Source: Tsukamurella sp. 1534
GTDB lineage: Bacteria; Actinomycetota; Actinomycetes; Mycobacteriales; Mycobacteriaceae
Direction of reading: 5' to 3'
Length of the DNA: 64,000 nucleotides
Assembly: GCF_000312385.1 (NCBI RefSeq)
Contig: NZ_HE997628.1
Coordinates: forward strand, 293,361-357,360
How positions within the stretch are numbered: the stretch's first letter is position 1; each line of letters begins with the position of its first letter. Shown here in pieces: positions 7,720-16,021 of this stretch. Under the pieces are notes generated by a model that saw nothing but the letters and a program-made list of their open reading frames with translations, searched no databases and was not told the DNA's origin. The translations under genes and the position numbers were made by a program.

Positions 7720-8310
7720 TCAGGCGCGGCGGAACGCCAGGACCGGATACACGGGGTCGCGCCCCGGCCCCGTCTGGCCGGTGCCGACGAACGACGTCGC
7801 TCCCGCGAGCTCCAGCCCGGCGGCCGCGCACTCCCGGACCAGGAGGGCGGCCGCGTCCTGTGCGGTGCCCTCGCCCGGCACGCGTCCCAAGGAAAGCCGG
7901 CTCGCCGCCCGTTTATCCGCGGTGGTGACGAAGCAGCCGCCGGAACCGAGCGCGCGGGCGACCTCACCGAGGACCGGACGCGCGTCGTCGAGCAGGTGCA
8001 GGAGCCAGATGGCGGCGATCGCCTCCAGCGTGCCGTCCGCGAAGGGCAGCGCCGCCGCGTCCGCGCGGACGAGGGCGCCGGGCAGGCGGGGCGATGCCAG
8101 GGCGAGCATCCCCGCCGACATGTCGAGGCCGACGGTGCGGTGCCCCAGGTCCGCCAGTTCCCTTGCGACGATGCCGGTTCCGGTCGCGAGGTCGAGCACC
8201 GTCGACCTGGTGGGCAGGAGGCGGTCGATCGCGTGGGCCGCTTCGACGGCGCGCGCGACACCGCCACGGGTGGCGTCGTACTCGGACGCGATGTCGTCGT
8301 AGTCGGCCAT
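7720..8310 (-). CDS. Class I SAM-dependent methyltransferase
   Basis: A 196-residue soluble enzyme of the UbiE/Methyltransf_11 type. The SAM-binding motif VLDLATGTGIVAREL sits at about residues 38-52, followed by GLDMSAGML (acidic residue contacting ribose), ADAAALPFADGTLEA and the AIWLLHLLDD region. The acceptor is unknown. It begins at ATG 8310 and ends 54 bases before the BASS transporter start on the same strand, so the two may be co-transcribed. Confidence 0.82.
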   Translation of the reverse strand: MADYDDIASEYDATRGGVARAVEAAHAIDRLLPTRSTVLDLATGTGIVARELADLGHRTVGLDMSAGMLALASPRLPGALVRADAAALPFADGTLEAIAAIWLLHLLDDARPVLGEVARALGSGGCFVTTADKRAASRLSLGRVPGEGTAQDAAALLVRECAAAGLELAGATSFVGTGQTGPGRDPVYPVLAFRRA

Positions 8311-8340
8311 CCCGTGACGGTACCGAACGGGCGCCCTCCG

Positions 8341-10374
8341 TCAGGCGGCAGCGGGCTCCGCGGGTGCGGTGCCCTCGGACTGTTCCGTGGGGGTCGAGTC
8401 CTCCGTGTCGGTGGCGGTCGTCGACGGTGCGGAGTCCTCGGCCGTGGCTGCCTCGGCCGGGGCCGACGGTTCCTCGGCGGCGGGCTCCGAGGTGACCGGA
8501 TTCTCCTGCGACGGTGCGGGTTCCGGAGTGCTCTCCGGTTCCGGCATGGTGGGCGCAGGGGTGGTCGGTTCCGGGGTGATGGGCTCCGGGGTGACGGCCT
8601 CCGGGGCGGTGGTCGTCGACGGTGCCGGGATCGTCACCACGGGGTCGGCGGCGGATTCGACGGTGTCGGGTTTCGTGGGCGCGTCGGCCGGGGCGGTCGC
8701 CGGGGCGCTCAGACGCTCGGCGAGCGCGGAGAAGGGCTCGCCGCCGCTCTCCAGGCTGTGTGCGCCGACCTTCTCCGTGACAGTGGTGGTCTTCGCCGTG
8801 GTCGCCGCGTCCGAGGAGGACGAGTCGGCGCCGGGCAGCTGCGCCGCGCCGTCGGCGAGGGTCTTCGACAGGTCCAGGATCGACGACGCCGACCCGTTGA
8901 CGAACGGCCCGTATTGCTGCGTCGCGAAGTCGGAGAGCGGCTTGAGCGCGATCGCCGAGAACACCTGGTACACCGGACCGAACGCGGTCATCACGGGCTT
9001 GATGACGGTGTCGAGACCCAGGATCTGCGTCAGCGAGCCGACACCGAAGGGGGCGGTGACGCCGGTGACGATCTGGCTGAGCGGGTCCGTGGGGAGGAAC
9101 CCGGGCGGAATCAGTCCCGCGCTCGTGTTGGGGCCGGTCTGGGTGCCGAGCTGGAGCAGGTCGTCCGAGAACAGTTTGATTCCGAACAGCGACGGCGAGG
9201 TGAGGCCCGCGCCCTCGACGCCGAAGTTGAATCCGCCGAGGCCGTACAGGAGGGGTAGCGGGACGCCCAGCGGGTTCTGCAGGAGCAGGAGGTTCTGTCC
9301 GTTGTTGACGTTGATCCCGTTGGTGCCGATGTAGTTCCCGGTCGTGACGTTGATGTTCGTGAACCCGATGGGAAGGATCGTGTTGACGTTCGTCATGGTC
9401 AGGCCGATGGGGGAGTAGACGCCGTTCTGCGTCGGCAGGAGGACGTTCGCGCCGAGGACGCCCGCCTTCGCGAGGCCGAGGGGCAGCTCCACGCCGGCGG
9501 CGCCGATCGGTACCGATAGGACCGTTTCGGAGCCGCCGAGCCAGCCGGGGATCTTCAGCGCGGCAGTCGGCGCTGCGGCCCACCACCCGGCCTTACCGCC
9601 GAGCGGGAACTCATAGGTGCCGTCTCCTTGCGGTACCCATACAGTTCCCGACGGGAGCGAATCGTTCGGGAGGACCTGGATGGGGCCGATGTTCCCGAAA
9701 ATCGGAACGTTGACCTCACCGATGGTGAGGCCGCTGGGGGTCTTCACAAACGTGTTCAGGAAGTTTGTCTGGCCTTTGAGGCCGAACAAGGGCCAAGCGT
9801 AGTTGCTGGCGTAGTCGCTCTGGGTTGCTTCCAGCCCGACGATAATCTGGCTCAGCGGAGGTAGCGAATCGATCGCTGACCCCACAAAAGGAAGGTTGGT
9901 TATAGCGCTGAGTGTGCTCGCTGCGCCTGTCAAGAGCTCCTTGCCGGGCATTGTCGTCGGCAGGATCGACGAGAGGTCAAGCTGAGATCCACCTGGAAGA
10001 ATGACGTTCGGCACTACGCCGGGAACGCCTGTCGGCAGATTCAGGTTCGCGATGCTGTTCAGCACTGTCGGCAGGTTCGAGATCTTGGTGACGTCGACCT
10101 TCGTGAAGGTCGATCCGAAAGTCGGAAGGATGCCCCCGGTCTGGCTCGCGATCGGGTTCCACACGGATCCGGCGCTGCCATTGACGTTGTTCGAGGCGTT
10201 GAGGAAGTTGTCCAGCGCGTGCGAGTAGTCGCTGATCGCTCGGCTGTAGTCCGGGGCCGCGGCCTGCGCGGGCGCTCCCATCATGCCGATGCCTGCGGTC
10301 GCGCCGATGGCGGTGGCCGCCACGGCGGCGCGTCTGGCCGCCGATCTCGATGCCTTGCGATGCTTCGCGCTCAT
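8341..10374 (-). CDS. Large secreted protein, mosaic composition
   Basis: A 677-residue exported protein. Residues 1-39 are a long basic signal peptide (RKASRSAARRAAVAATAIGATAG...) ending with AQA as signal peptidase I site. The double Arg is Tat-compatible but not a clear Tat motif. The body (about 40-500) is rich in Gly, Leu, Asn and Pro with many short beta-like segments. The tail (about 530-677) is a Pro/Thr/Glu/Ala-rich disordered region, typical of wall-associated proteins. No catalytic motif or known domain is recognised. The 5' two-fifths (about 9600-10300) has visibly lower GC and uses codons rarely seen in the 3' part, suggesting recombination. Confidence 0.7.
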   Translation of the reverse strand: MSAKHRKASRSAARRAAVAATAIGATAGIGMMGAPAQAAAPDYSRAISDYSHALDNFLNASNNVNGSAGSVWNPIASQTGGILPTFGSTFTKVDVTKISNLPTVLNSIANLNLPTGVPGVVPNVILPGGSQLDLSSILPTTMPGKELLTGAASTLSAITNLPFVGSAIDSLPPLSQIIVGLEATQSDYASNYAWPLFGLKGQTNFLNTFVKTPSGLTIGEVNVPIFGNIGPIQVLPNDSLPSGTVWVPQGDGTYEFPLGGKAGWWAAAPTAALKIPGWLGGSETVLSVPIGAAGVELPLGLAKAGVLGANVLLPTQNGVYSPIGLTMTNVNTILPIGFTNINVTTGNYIGTNGINVNNGQNLLLLQNPLGVPLPLLYGLGGFNFGVEGAGLTSPSLFGIKLFSDDLLQLGTQTGPNTSAGLIPPGFLPTDPLSQIVTGVTAPFGVGSLTQILGLDTVIKPVMTAFGPVYQVFSAIALKPLSDFATQQYGPFVNGSASSILDLSKTLADGAAQLPGADSSSSDAATTAKTTTVTEKVGAHSLESGGEPFSALAERLSAPATAPADAPTKPDTVESAADPVVTIPAPSTTTAPEAVTPEPITPEPTTPAPTMPEPESTPEPAPSQENPVTSEPAAEEPSAPAEAATAEDSAPSTTATDTEDSTPTEQSEGTAPAEPAAA

Positions 10375-10578
10375 GGTCGTAGGTTCCTTTCGGGCAAATG
10401 CAGACCCGTCAACGACGAGCCCATCGCGACAGTAAGACTTTTGAAACTTGAAAAATCGGAATTATGCAATACCGAACGTTTTTGCGCGTAGAAGGTTGCG
10501 CGAATGTGCTGACGGCGAGCTTTCCCGCAGCGGATCGGCCCGCGGGTAGGGTGATCGCCGTCGAGGAACGGAGTGGGA

Positions 10579-11400
10579 ATGAGTCTCTCGGAACTGTCGG
10601 AGTGGCCCGTCGACAACGCGGCCGGCGCCCTGCTGCGCACCGATGACGCGCGCACCGTCGACGCCTCCGGCGACCGTGACCGGGTGTACGAACTGGCCTC
10701 TGTGACAAAGCTTCTCGTGGCCTACGGGGTGCTCGTGGCGGTTGAGGAGGGGGCGATCGAGCTCGACCAGCCCGCCGGGCCGGAGGGCAGCACCGTCGAA
10801 CACCTCCTCGCGCACGCGTCGGGCGTGGCGTTCGACTCCGCGGCCGTGCAGGAGCCTCCGGCGATGGAGCGCATCTACAGTTCCTACGGCTACGAGCTCC
10901 TGGCCCGGCTGGTGGCGGAGGAGGCCGGGATCGCGTTCCCCGAGTATCTCCGCGAGGCGGTGTTCGCGCCGCTCGGGATGGCGCGTACGGAGCTCGCGGG
11001 GCCGGCCGGGCACGGAGCACGCTCGACAGTCGACGACCTGTCGCGGTTCGCCCTCGAGGTCGCCACACCCACCCTGCTGCACCCAGCCACGGTCGACGGT
11101 GCGCTCGCGGTCCACTTCCCGGGCCTACCCGGGTTCGTTCCCGGCTACGGAAAGTTCCGCAACAACACGTGGGGGCTGGGCTTCGAGGTGAAGGGCGCAA
11201 AGCGCCCGCACTGGACGGGCACCCGGAACTCGCCGCGCACCGTCGGGCACTTCGGGCAGGCCGGTACGTACCTCTGGATCGACCCCGATCTGCGGCTCGC
11301 GGCGGTGGTCCTGACGGACCGCCCGTTCGGTGCGTGGGCCAAGCCGCTGTGGTCCGAGTTCAACGATCGGCTGATTTCTCAGGAACTTCAAGGCGAGTAA
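10579..11400 (+). CDS. Serine hydrolase, class C beta-lactamase fold
   Basis: A 273-residue protein of the beta-lactamase/D-alanyl-D-alanine carboxypeptidase superfamily. The catalytic SxxK is S41-V-T-K44, the second motif is Y100 in RIYSSYGYELL, and a HFGQAG motif near residue 223 matches the third (HxG). No signal peptide is seen, so it is probably cytosolic, like the esterase/peptidase members of the family, and not an antibiotic-degrading secreted enzyme. ATG 10579 has a GGAGTGGG just upstream; GTG 10573 is an alternative adding two residues. Confidence 0.8.
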   Translation: MSLSELSEWPVDNAAGALLRTDDARTVDASGDRDRVYELASVTKLLVAYGVLVAVEEGAIELDQPAGPEGSTVEHLLAHASGVAFDSAAVQEPPAMERIYSSYGYELLARLVAEEAGIAFPEYLREAVFAPLGMARTELAGPAGHGARSTVDDLSRFALEVATPTLLHPATVDGALAVHFPGLPGFVPGYGKFRNNTWGLGFEVKGAKRPHWTGTRNSPRTVGHFGQAGTYLWIDPDLRLAAVVLTDRPFGAWAKPLWSEFNDRLISQELQGE

Positions 11401-11536
11401 CTGGCGCAACACGCGCATCATGGTGCACAATGGCTTCATGACTACATCGATGTGATAAGGCCGCGGCTGGTGGCGCACACGATTCGACAGGTGGCTTGGG
11501 GAAGACGTCCTCGTCGAATCGAAGAAGGTGGCAACC

Positions 11537-12052
11537 ATGCAGCAGCTGAGTCAGTTTGCAGAGGTGACGACGGGAGTCGTGTGGATTCACGCCGCGCCTG
11601 CTGCACTGTGCCCGCACGTGGAGTGGGCACTGTCGAGGACCCTCGACGCCCGGGCCACGCTGAAGTGGTCCGCGCAGGAAGCGGTCCCCGGCATGCAGCG
11701 CGCTGTCGTCGACTGGGTGGGCCCGGTCGGCAGCGGCGCGCGGATGGCGAACACCCTCCGGGAGTGGAACTCCATCCGTTTCGAGGTCACCGAGGACCCC
11801 TCCGAGGGGGTCGACGGTGAGCGGTTCTGCTACGCCCCGGGCCTGGGCCTGTGGCGCGGCACGATGAGCGCGTCCGGCGACACCCTGCTCGGCGAGGCGC
11901 AGCTGCGTTCGCTCATGCTCGAGCAGAGCGGCGAGGGCCTGCAGGTCGCCATCGATTCCCTCCTGGGCACCGCCTGGGACGACGCACTGGAGCCGTTCCG
12001 CATGGGCGGCCAGGGCGCCGAGGTCACCTGGCTGTCGCAGGCAGTCGGCTAG
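11537..12052 (+). CDS. DUF3145 family protein
   Basis: A 171-residue soluble protein matching the actinobacterial DUF3145 family in length and in conserved segments such as GVVWIHAAPAALCPHVEWAL (residues 11-30) and REWNSIRFEVTEDPSEGVDGERFCY. No catalytic role is known. The start ATG 11537 follows GAAGAAGG with 8-base spacing, better than the in-frame GTG 11528. The 136 bases upstream hold only a five-codon ORF (MTTSM) of doubtful meaning. Confidence 0.82.
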   Translation: MQQLSQFAEVTTGVVWIHAAPAALCPHVEWALSRTLDARATLKWSAQEAVPGMQRAVVDWVGPVGSGARMANTLREWNSIRFEVTEDPSEGVDGERFCYAPGLGLWRGTMSASGDTLLGEAQLRSLMLEQSGEGLQVAIDSLLGTAWDDALEPFRMGGQGAEVTWLSQAVG

Positions 12053-12206
12053 AGCCAGCCCGAAACCCGGCCCTGGCGGGTGAGCGCGGCGCGGCCACAG
12101 CGCAGGCGCCCCGCCGGGACCGGGATACGCGGCCCCCGTCGCCGGCGTCGTCCGGCCTTCTCCTCGACCGCCGGAACGTGTCGGACCGATCTGCCACCAT
12201 CGGTCC

Positions 12207-12626
12207 ATGGCACTTTCAGCGTCCGAGAAGCAGGCATTCCTGGCAGAACCGCATGTCGCGGCGTTCTCCGTGACCGAGCCCGATCGCGGGCCGCTCACGG
12301 TTCCCGTCTGGTACGGCTACGAACCGGGCGGCCGGCCGTGGATCACCATCGGCCCCGGTTCACGGAAGGCCGAGGCGCTCGAAGCCGCCGGCCGGTTCAC
12401 CCTGATGGTGGACACCGTGGAGCCGCGGACCGCGTACGTCTCGGTCGAGGGGCCCGTCGCCGAATCGCGCCCGGCCACGGACGCGGAGATCCGGGAGATG
12501 GCCGCCCGGTACCTCTCCGGTGCGGCCCTGGACGCGTACCTGGATTTCGCGCACAACACCCTCGGGGATCACCTCACCGTGGTGATGGAGCCCGAGCACT
12601 GGCTGGGCGCCGATCTCACGATGTGA
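12207..12626 (+). CDS. Pyridoxamine 5'-phosphate oxidase family protein, small
   Basis: A 139-residue single-domain split-barrel flavin/F420-type protein. It begins with EKQAFLAEPHVAAFSVTEPDRGPLTVPVWYGYEPGG, the pattern of the PPOX class whose actinobacterial members often bind F420 or act on heme. The segment ITIGPGSRKAEAL corresponds to the cofactor phosphate contact. Reaction and substrate are unknown. It is not closely similar to the other PNPOx-like protein in this window (6140-6682), apart from the fold. Confidence 0.75.
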   Translation: MALSASEKQAFLAEPHVAAFSVTEPDRGPLTVPVWYGYEPGGRPWITIGPGSRKAEALEAAGRFTLMVDTVEPRTAYVSVEGPVAESRPATDAEIREMAARYLSGAALDAYLDFAHNTLGDHLTVVMEPEHWLGADLTM

Positions 12627-12641
12627 TGTGGCGCCGCCCCC

Positions 12642-13064
12642 TCAAAACCGCGTCCGGCCGCTGAAGAAGTGGCCGCCGGTGCACCGGATCGCCACGTCCC
12701 ACACGATGCCCAGCGGAACCCCGGGCGTGGTGACCCGGTGCGTCTGGTTCGGGCCCAGGCGGAACGGCACCGCTCCGGTGTAGGTCGCGCCGCCGGCGGG
12801 TTTGAACCGGTAGGTGCAGTCGCCCGCGTCGCGGGGGCCGGGATTGGTGACGAGTGCGGAGTTGGTGCCGAGCGACTGTTCCCATACGACGGTCAGCCGC
12901 AGCAGCCGTACAGCCGCCGGGCCGGAACGGAGGTCGTCGGGATCGAGCGGCGCGGGGCCGGCCGGCGGTAACGCCGATGAGACGCCCGCGCCGGCGAGAC
13001 AGGCGACGGCGAGGGTGGGCGCGATCAACGCCGCGGCGCAGGTGCGAGAAGTGCGCAGAGTCAT
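12642..13064 (-). CDS. Small secreted protein
   Basis: A 140-residue exported protein starting at ATG 13064, with GAAAGGAC as ribosome site. Residues 1-33 form a signal peptide ending near VSSALP. The mature part has a Cys pair (GDCTYRF and IRCTGG) likely joined as a disulfide, and ends in a basic GRTRF. I recognise no family. It lies downstream of kasA on the same strand, beyond a probable terminator, so it is probably transcribed on its own. Confidence 0.6.
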   Translation of the reverse strand: MTLRTSRTCAAALIAPTLAVACLAGAGVSSALPPAGPAPLDPDDLRSGPAAVRLLRLTVVWEQSLGTNSALVTNPGPRDAGDCTYRFKPAGGATYTGAVPFRLGPNQTHRVTTPGVPLGIVWDVAIRCTGGHFFSGRTRF

Positions 13065-13243
13065 GAGGTCGTCCTTTCGACGAGGAGGTGGACGACATCG
13101 AGTGTTCTGCCGGTGCTCGCCCGGCACGCGAGTGGTCGACTACTCGAAAATCCTGTGACCACGGGCGATCTCATAGGTAGTCAGAGAATCTGACTGAGGT
13201 TCCTCGGATCTCGGCTGCGTGCGGCCACGCCGGAGAATGCGAA

Positions 13244-13273
13244 ACCGGCCGCCGGGATGTCCCGACGGCCGGT
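13244..13273 (-). terminator. Terminator of the fabD-acpM-kasA operon
   Basis: A 14-bp stem with one mismatch (13244-13257 with 13260-13273) and a tiny loop lies 15 bases after the kasA stop. No T-run is present. Confidence 0.65.
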
Positions 13274-13288
13274 CTCTGTCAATCTTGC

Positions 13289-14596
13289 TCAGTACTTGCC
13301 GAACGCCAGCGCCACGTTGTGGCCGCCGAACCCGAAGGAGTTGTTCAGCGCGTAGTTGATCTCGCCCTTGCGGGCCTCGCCGTGCACCACGTCGAGCTCG
13401 ATCTCCGGATCCTGGTTCTCCAGGTTCAGGGTGGGCGGGATGATCCCGTCCCGGATCGAGAGCACCGTGAGCGCGGCCTCGAGGGCGCCGACGGCACCGA
13501 TCGAGTGGCCGAGCGCGCCCTTGGGGGCGTAGATCGCGGCATCCGTGCCGACGACCGCATTGATGGCCTTGGCCTCCGCGGTGTCGCCGATCGGGGTCGC
13601 CGTGGCATGCGCGTTGATGTGGTCGATGTCCGAGCGGGACAGGCCCGCCGTTTCCATCGCCCGCTTCATCGCGCGCGCCGCGCCGCCGCCCTCCACGTCC
13701 GGCGACACCATGTGGTAGCCGTCGGACGTGATGCCGGCGCCGAGGAGCCGGGCGAGCGGCTTCGCGCCGCGCGCCAGTGCGTGCTCCTCGGTCTCGATCA
13801 CCATCAGCGCCTGCGCCTCGCCGAACACGAAGCCGTCGCGGTCCTTATCGAACGGGCGCGACGCGGCCTGCGGATCGTCGTTGCGGGTCGACAGCGCGCG
13901 CATCATCGCGAACGACGCGATGGGCGGCGAGTCGATCCGACCCTCCACGCCACCACAGACCGCGATATCGGCGTCGCCGAGGACGATCTGCCGCCACGCG
14001 TGTGCGATGGCCTCGTTGCCGGTGGAGCACGCCGAGACCGGCGCGATCGCGCCGGCCCGGGCACCGATCTCCAGCGCCGAGACGGCGCACGCACCGTTCG
14101 GCATGGACATCTGCACCGCGAACGGCGAGACCTTGCGCACGCCGGAATCGCGGAGCGCGTCCACGGCCTGCACCATCGTCTCGCCGCCACCGAGGCCGGT
14201 GCCGACGACCGCCGCGAGGCGGGCCGGATCGACGTCGGGGCGACCGGCGTTGTCCCACAGCCGCTTGGTCATCACGTGGGCGACCTGCTCGACGTAGGAC
14301 ATGCGCCGCTTCGACACATGCTGCTTGCTGATGTCGCCGGCGTGGGCGCGGTCGGGGCGCTCCGGCACGTCGTCCGACGGGTCCGACAGCAGCTGGCCGC
14401 CGAACCGCACGGGCAGATCGGGGATCTGCACGCCGATGAAATCTCCCTCGAGCGGGCGAATGCCGCTCTTACCGTCGAGCAGTCCCTGCCATGTGGAGTC
14501 GGTGTCGACTCCGATCGACGTGGTCAGCTCGATGGCTGTGACGACGACGCTGGGGAACTGTCCGCCGAGCGTCGAGAAATTCCTCAGCGAAGCCAC
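13289..14596 (-). CDS. kasA: Beta-ketoacyl-ACP synthase KasA (FAS-II/mycolate)
   Basis: A 435-residue condensing enzyme of the FabF/KasA type. It elongates acyl-AcpM with malonyl-AcpM in the FAS-II system that builds meromycolate chains. The catalytic triad is visible: Cys190 in SACSTGNEA, His in HATATPIGD and His in [12 protein letters not shown]. Compared with the M. tuberculosis enzyme (416 residues) it seems to carry an insertion around residues 72-90 ([16 protein letters not shown]). It follows acpM by 3 bases and is the last gene of the operon; no kasB or accD6 follows. The start is a GTG giving MASLRNF. Confidence 0.93.
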   Translation of the reverse strand: MASLRNFSTLGGQFPSVVVTAIELTTSIGVDTDSTWQGLLDGKSGIRPLEGDFIGVQIPDLPVRFGGQLLSDPSDDVPERPDRAHAGDISKQHVSKRRMSYVEQVAHVMTKRLWDNAGRPDVDPARLAAVVGTGLGGGETMVQAVDALRDSGVRKVSPFAVQMSMPNGACAVSALEIGARAGAIAPVSACSTGNEAIAHAWRQIVLGDADIAVCGGVEGRIDSPPIASFAMMRALSTRNDDPQAASRPFDKDRDGFVFGEAQALMVIETEEHALARGAKPLARLLGAGITSDGYHMVSPDVEGGGAARAMKRAMETAGLSRSDIDHINAHATATPIGDTAEAKAINAVVGTDAAIYAPKGALGHSIGAVGALEAALTVLSIRDGIIPPTLNLENQDPEIELDVVHGEARKGEINYALNNSFGFGGHNVALAFGKY

Positions 14597-14599
14597 GTG

Positions 14600-14905
14600 C
14601 TACTGGTTCTTCTCGGCCTCGTACTTGCTCTTCAGCTCCGCGGCGAGCTCGGTGTTCTCGGCCTCGAGCTTCTGGATGTACGCGACGGCGTCGCCGACGG
14701 TCTTCAGGCCGGCGAGGTCCTCGTCCGGCACCTTGACGCCGTACTTGTCCTCGAGCTGCACAGCGATCTCAACCATCGACAGCGAGTCGATGTCCAGGTC
14801 GTCGATGAACGCCTTGTCGAGGGTCACCTCGGAAGGCTCGATACCGGTGACCTCCTCGATGATCTCGGCGATGGCGGCGACGATTTCGTCCTGGCTGGTG
14901 GCCAC
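14600..14905 (-). CDS. acpM: Meromycolate acyl carrier protein AcpM
   Basis: A 101-residue acidic carrier protein. Ser41 in DLDIDSLSM is the 4'-phosphopantetheine attachment site. The four-helix ACP core (about 1-80) is followed by an extended, charged, helical tail (about 79-101, LEAENTELAAELKSKYEAEKNQ), the feature that separates AcpM of mycolic-acid bacteria from ordinary ACPs of about 80 residues. The start GTG 14905 follows AAAGGGA; in-frame codons further upstream are less likely. It carries chains between FabD, KasA and the reductases. It lies between fabD (76 bases upstream) and kasA (3 bases downstream). Confidence 0.94.
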   Translation of the reverse strand: MATSQDEIVAAIAEIIEEVTGIEPSEVTLDKAFIDDLDIDSLSMVEIAVQLEDKYGVKVPDEDLAGLKTVGDAVAYIQKLEAENTELAAELKSKYEAEKNQ

Positions 14906-14981
14906 AGTGGGTCCCTTTCTTTGTTGTTCGACGGTGCCGGACGGCCCCGTCGTCAAGGTCGGTGTCAGTCGGAGGGTGCGA

Positions 14982-15884
14982 TCAGCGCGCGGAGGCGAGC
15001 AGCTCGGCCAGATCGGCCGGGGCCTTGATCGCGGCCTGCGGAACGCCCTTGAGCTCGCGCTTGGCGATGCCCACCAGGGTGCCCGCGGGCGGCAGCTCCA
15101 CGACCATCGAGACGTCGGCCGCGCGCATCGTGGCGGTGCACAGGTCCCAACGGACCGGGCGGGTGACCTGCGCGACGATCTGCGACAGGGCGGCCTCGCC
15201 GGAGGTGACGGCCTTACCGTCGCGGTTCGACAGCAGCGTGAGCTGCGGATCCCGAGGGGTGATGTCCTTCGCGGCGGCCGCGACGGCCTCCTGCGCGGGG
15301 GCCATGAACTCGGTGTGGAAGGCGCCGGCCACGGCGAGGGGGCGCAGGCGCGCCTTCTCCGGGGCGTTGTCGGCGAGCTTCTGCAGGTTCTCGACGGCGC
15401 CGGCGGCGACGATCTGGCCGGTGGCGTTCATGTTCGCCGGAACCAGGTCGTAGTCGGCGAGCCGCTCCAGGACCTCGGCCTCGTCGCCGCCGAGCACGGC
15501 GGTCATCGAGGTGGGGACCAGGGCGCAGGCAGCGGCCATGGCGCGGCCGCGGATCGCGGCGAGCCGCACGGCCTCGTCGGCGGTGATGACGCCCGCCACC
15601 GCGGCGGCGGCGAGCTCTCCCACGGAGTGCCCGGCGACGACGGTGTCGGCCGGCTGTGCGCCCATCTGCTCGAACGCGAGCAGTGCGGCGGCGACCACGA
15701 GGGGCTGGGTCACGGCGGTGTCGGTGATCTCGTCGGCCTCGGCGATGGTGCCGAGGCGGACCAGGTCGAGATCGGCGATCTCGGACCAAGCGCGCAGGCG
15801 GTCCACGGCAGCCGGCTGGTCGAGCCATGCCGTCAGCATGCCGGGCTTCTGGGAACCCTGTCCGGGGGCGAGCAGTGCAATCAC
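14982..15884 (-). CDS. fabD: Malonyl-CoA:ACP transacylase FabD
   Basis: A 300-residue enzyme that loads malonyl groups onto AcpM for FAS-II elongation. Motifs: GQGSQ at residues 8-12, nucleophile Ser87 in GHSVGE, substrate-carboxylate Arg112 in AAIRGRAM, and catalytic His190 in GAFHTEFM. The start is GTG 15884 (VIALLAPGQGSQ), the normal family N-terminus; upstream in-frame codons would add an unlikely basic extension. It has no clear Shine-Dalgarno, and a 16-base palindrome sits directly before the start. It is the first gene of fabD-acpM-kasA. Confidence 0.94.
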   Translation of the reverse strand: MIALLAPGQGSQKPGMLTAWLDQPAAVDRLRAWSEIADLDLVRLGTIAEADEITDTAVTQPLVVAAALLAFEQMGAQPADTVVAGHSVGELAAAAVAGVITADEAVRLAAIRGRAMAAACALVPTSMTAVLGGDEAEVLERLADYDLVPANMNATGQIVAAGAVENLQKLADNAPEKARLRPLAVAGAFHTEFMAPAQEAVAAAAKDITPRDPQLTLLSNRDGKAVTSGEAALSQIVAQVTRPVRWDLCTATMRAADVSMVVELPPAGTLVGIAKRELKGVPQAAIKAPADLAELLASAR

Positions 15885-15971
15885 GTGTTCTAGGAAACAC
15901 CCCCGGAACCTGAAAAGAAGGTGTCGCAGCCTGAGAACCTTGTTCATCTAATTTGTGGGGTCTCCACAAAT
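15885..15971 (-). promoter_or_regulatory. fabD operon control region with candidate MabR operator
   Basis: A perfect inverted repeat ATTTGTGG...CCACAAAT (15951-15958 and 15964-15971, 5-base centre) lies about 67-87 bases upstream of the fabD start. On the minus strand it runs into TTAGAT, a plausible -10 box. A second palindrome, GTGTT-N6-AACAC (15885-15900), abuts the start codon. MabR, encoded just upstream, is known in mycobacteria to bind an inverted repeat in the fasII promoter, so the first repeat is the natural candidate site. The assignment is inferred. Confidence 0.55.
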
Positions 15972-16021
15972 GTGCTGCTCAGCGAGGCCTGTCTGTTACC
16001 AGAGTGTTATTTGTGACTGGG

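Noticed and set aside
11433..11450. Five-codon ORF (MTTSM) before the DUF3145 gene as a leader peptide
   Set aside because: No amino-acid bias, ribosome site or attenuator hairpin supports it.
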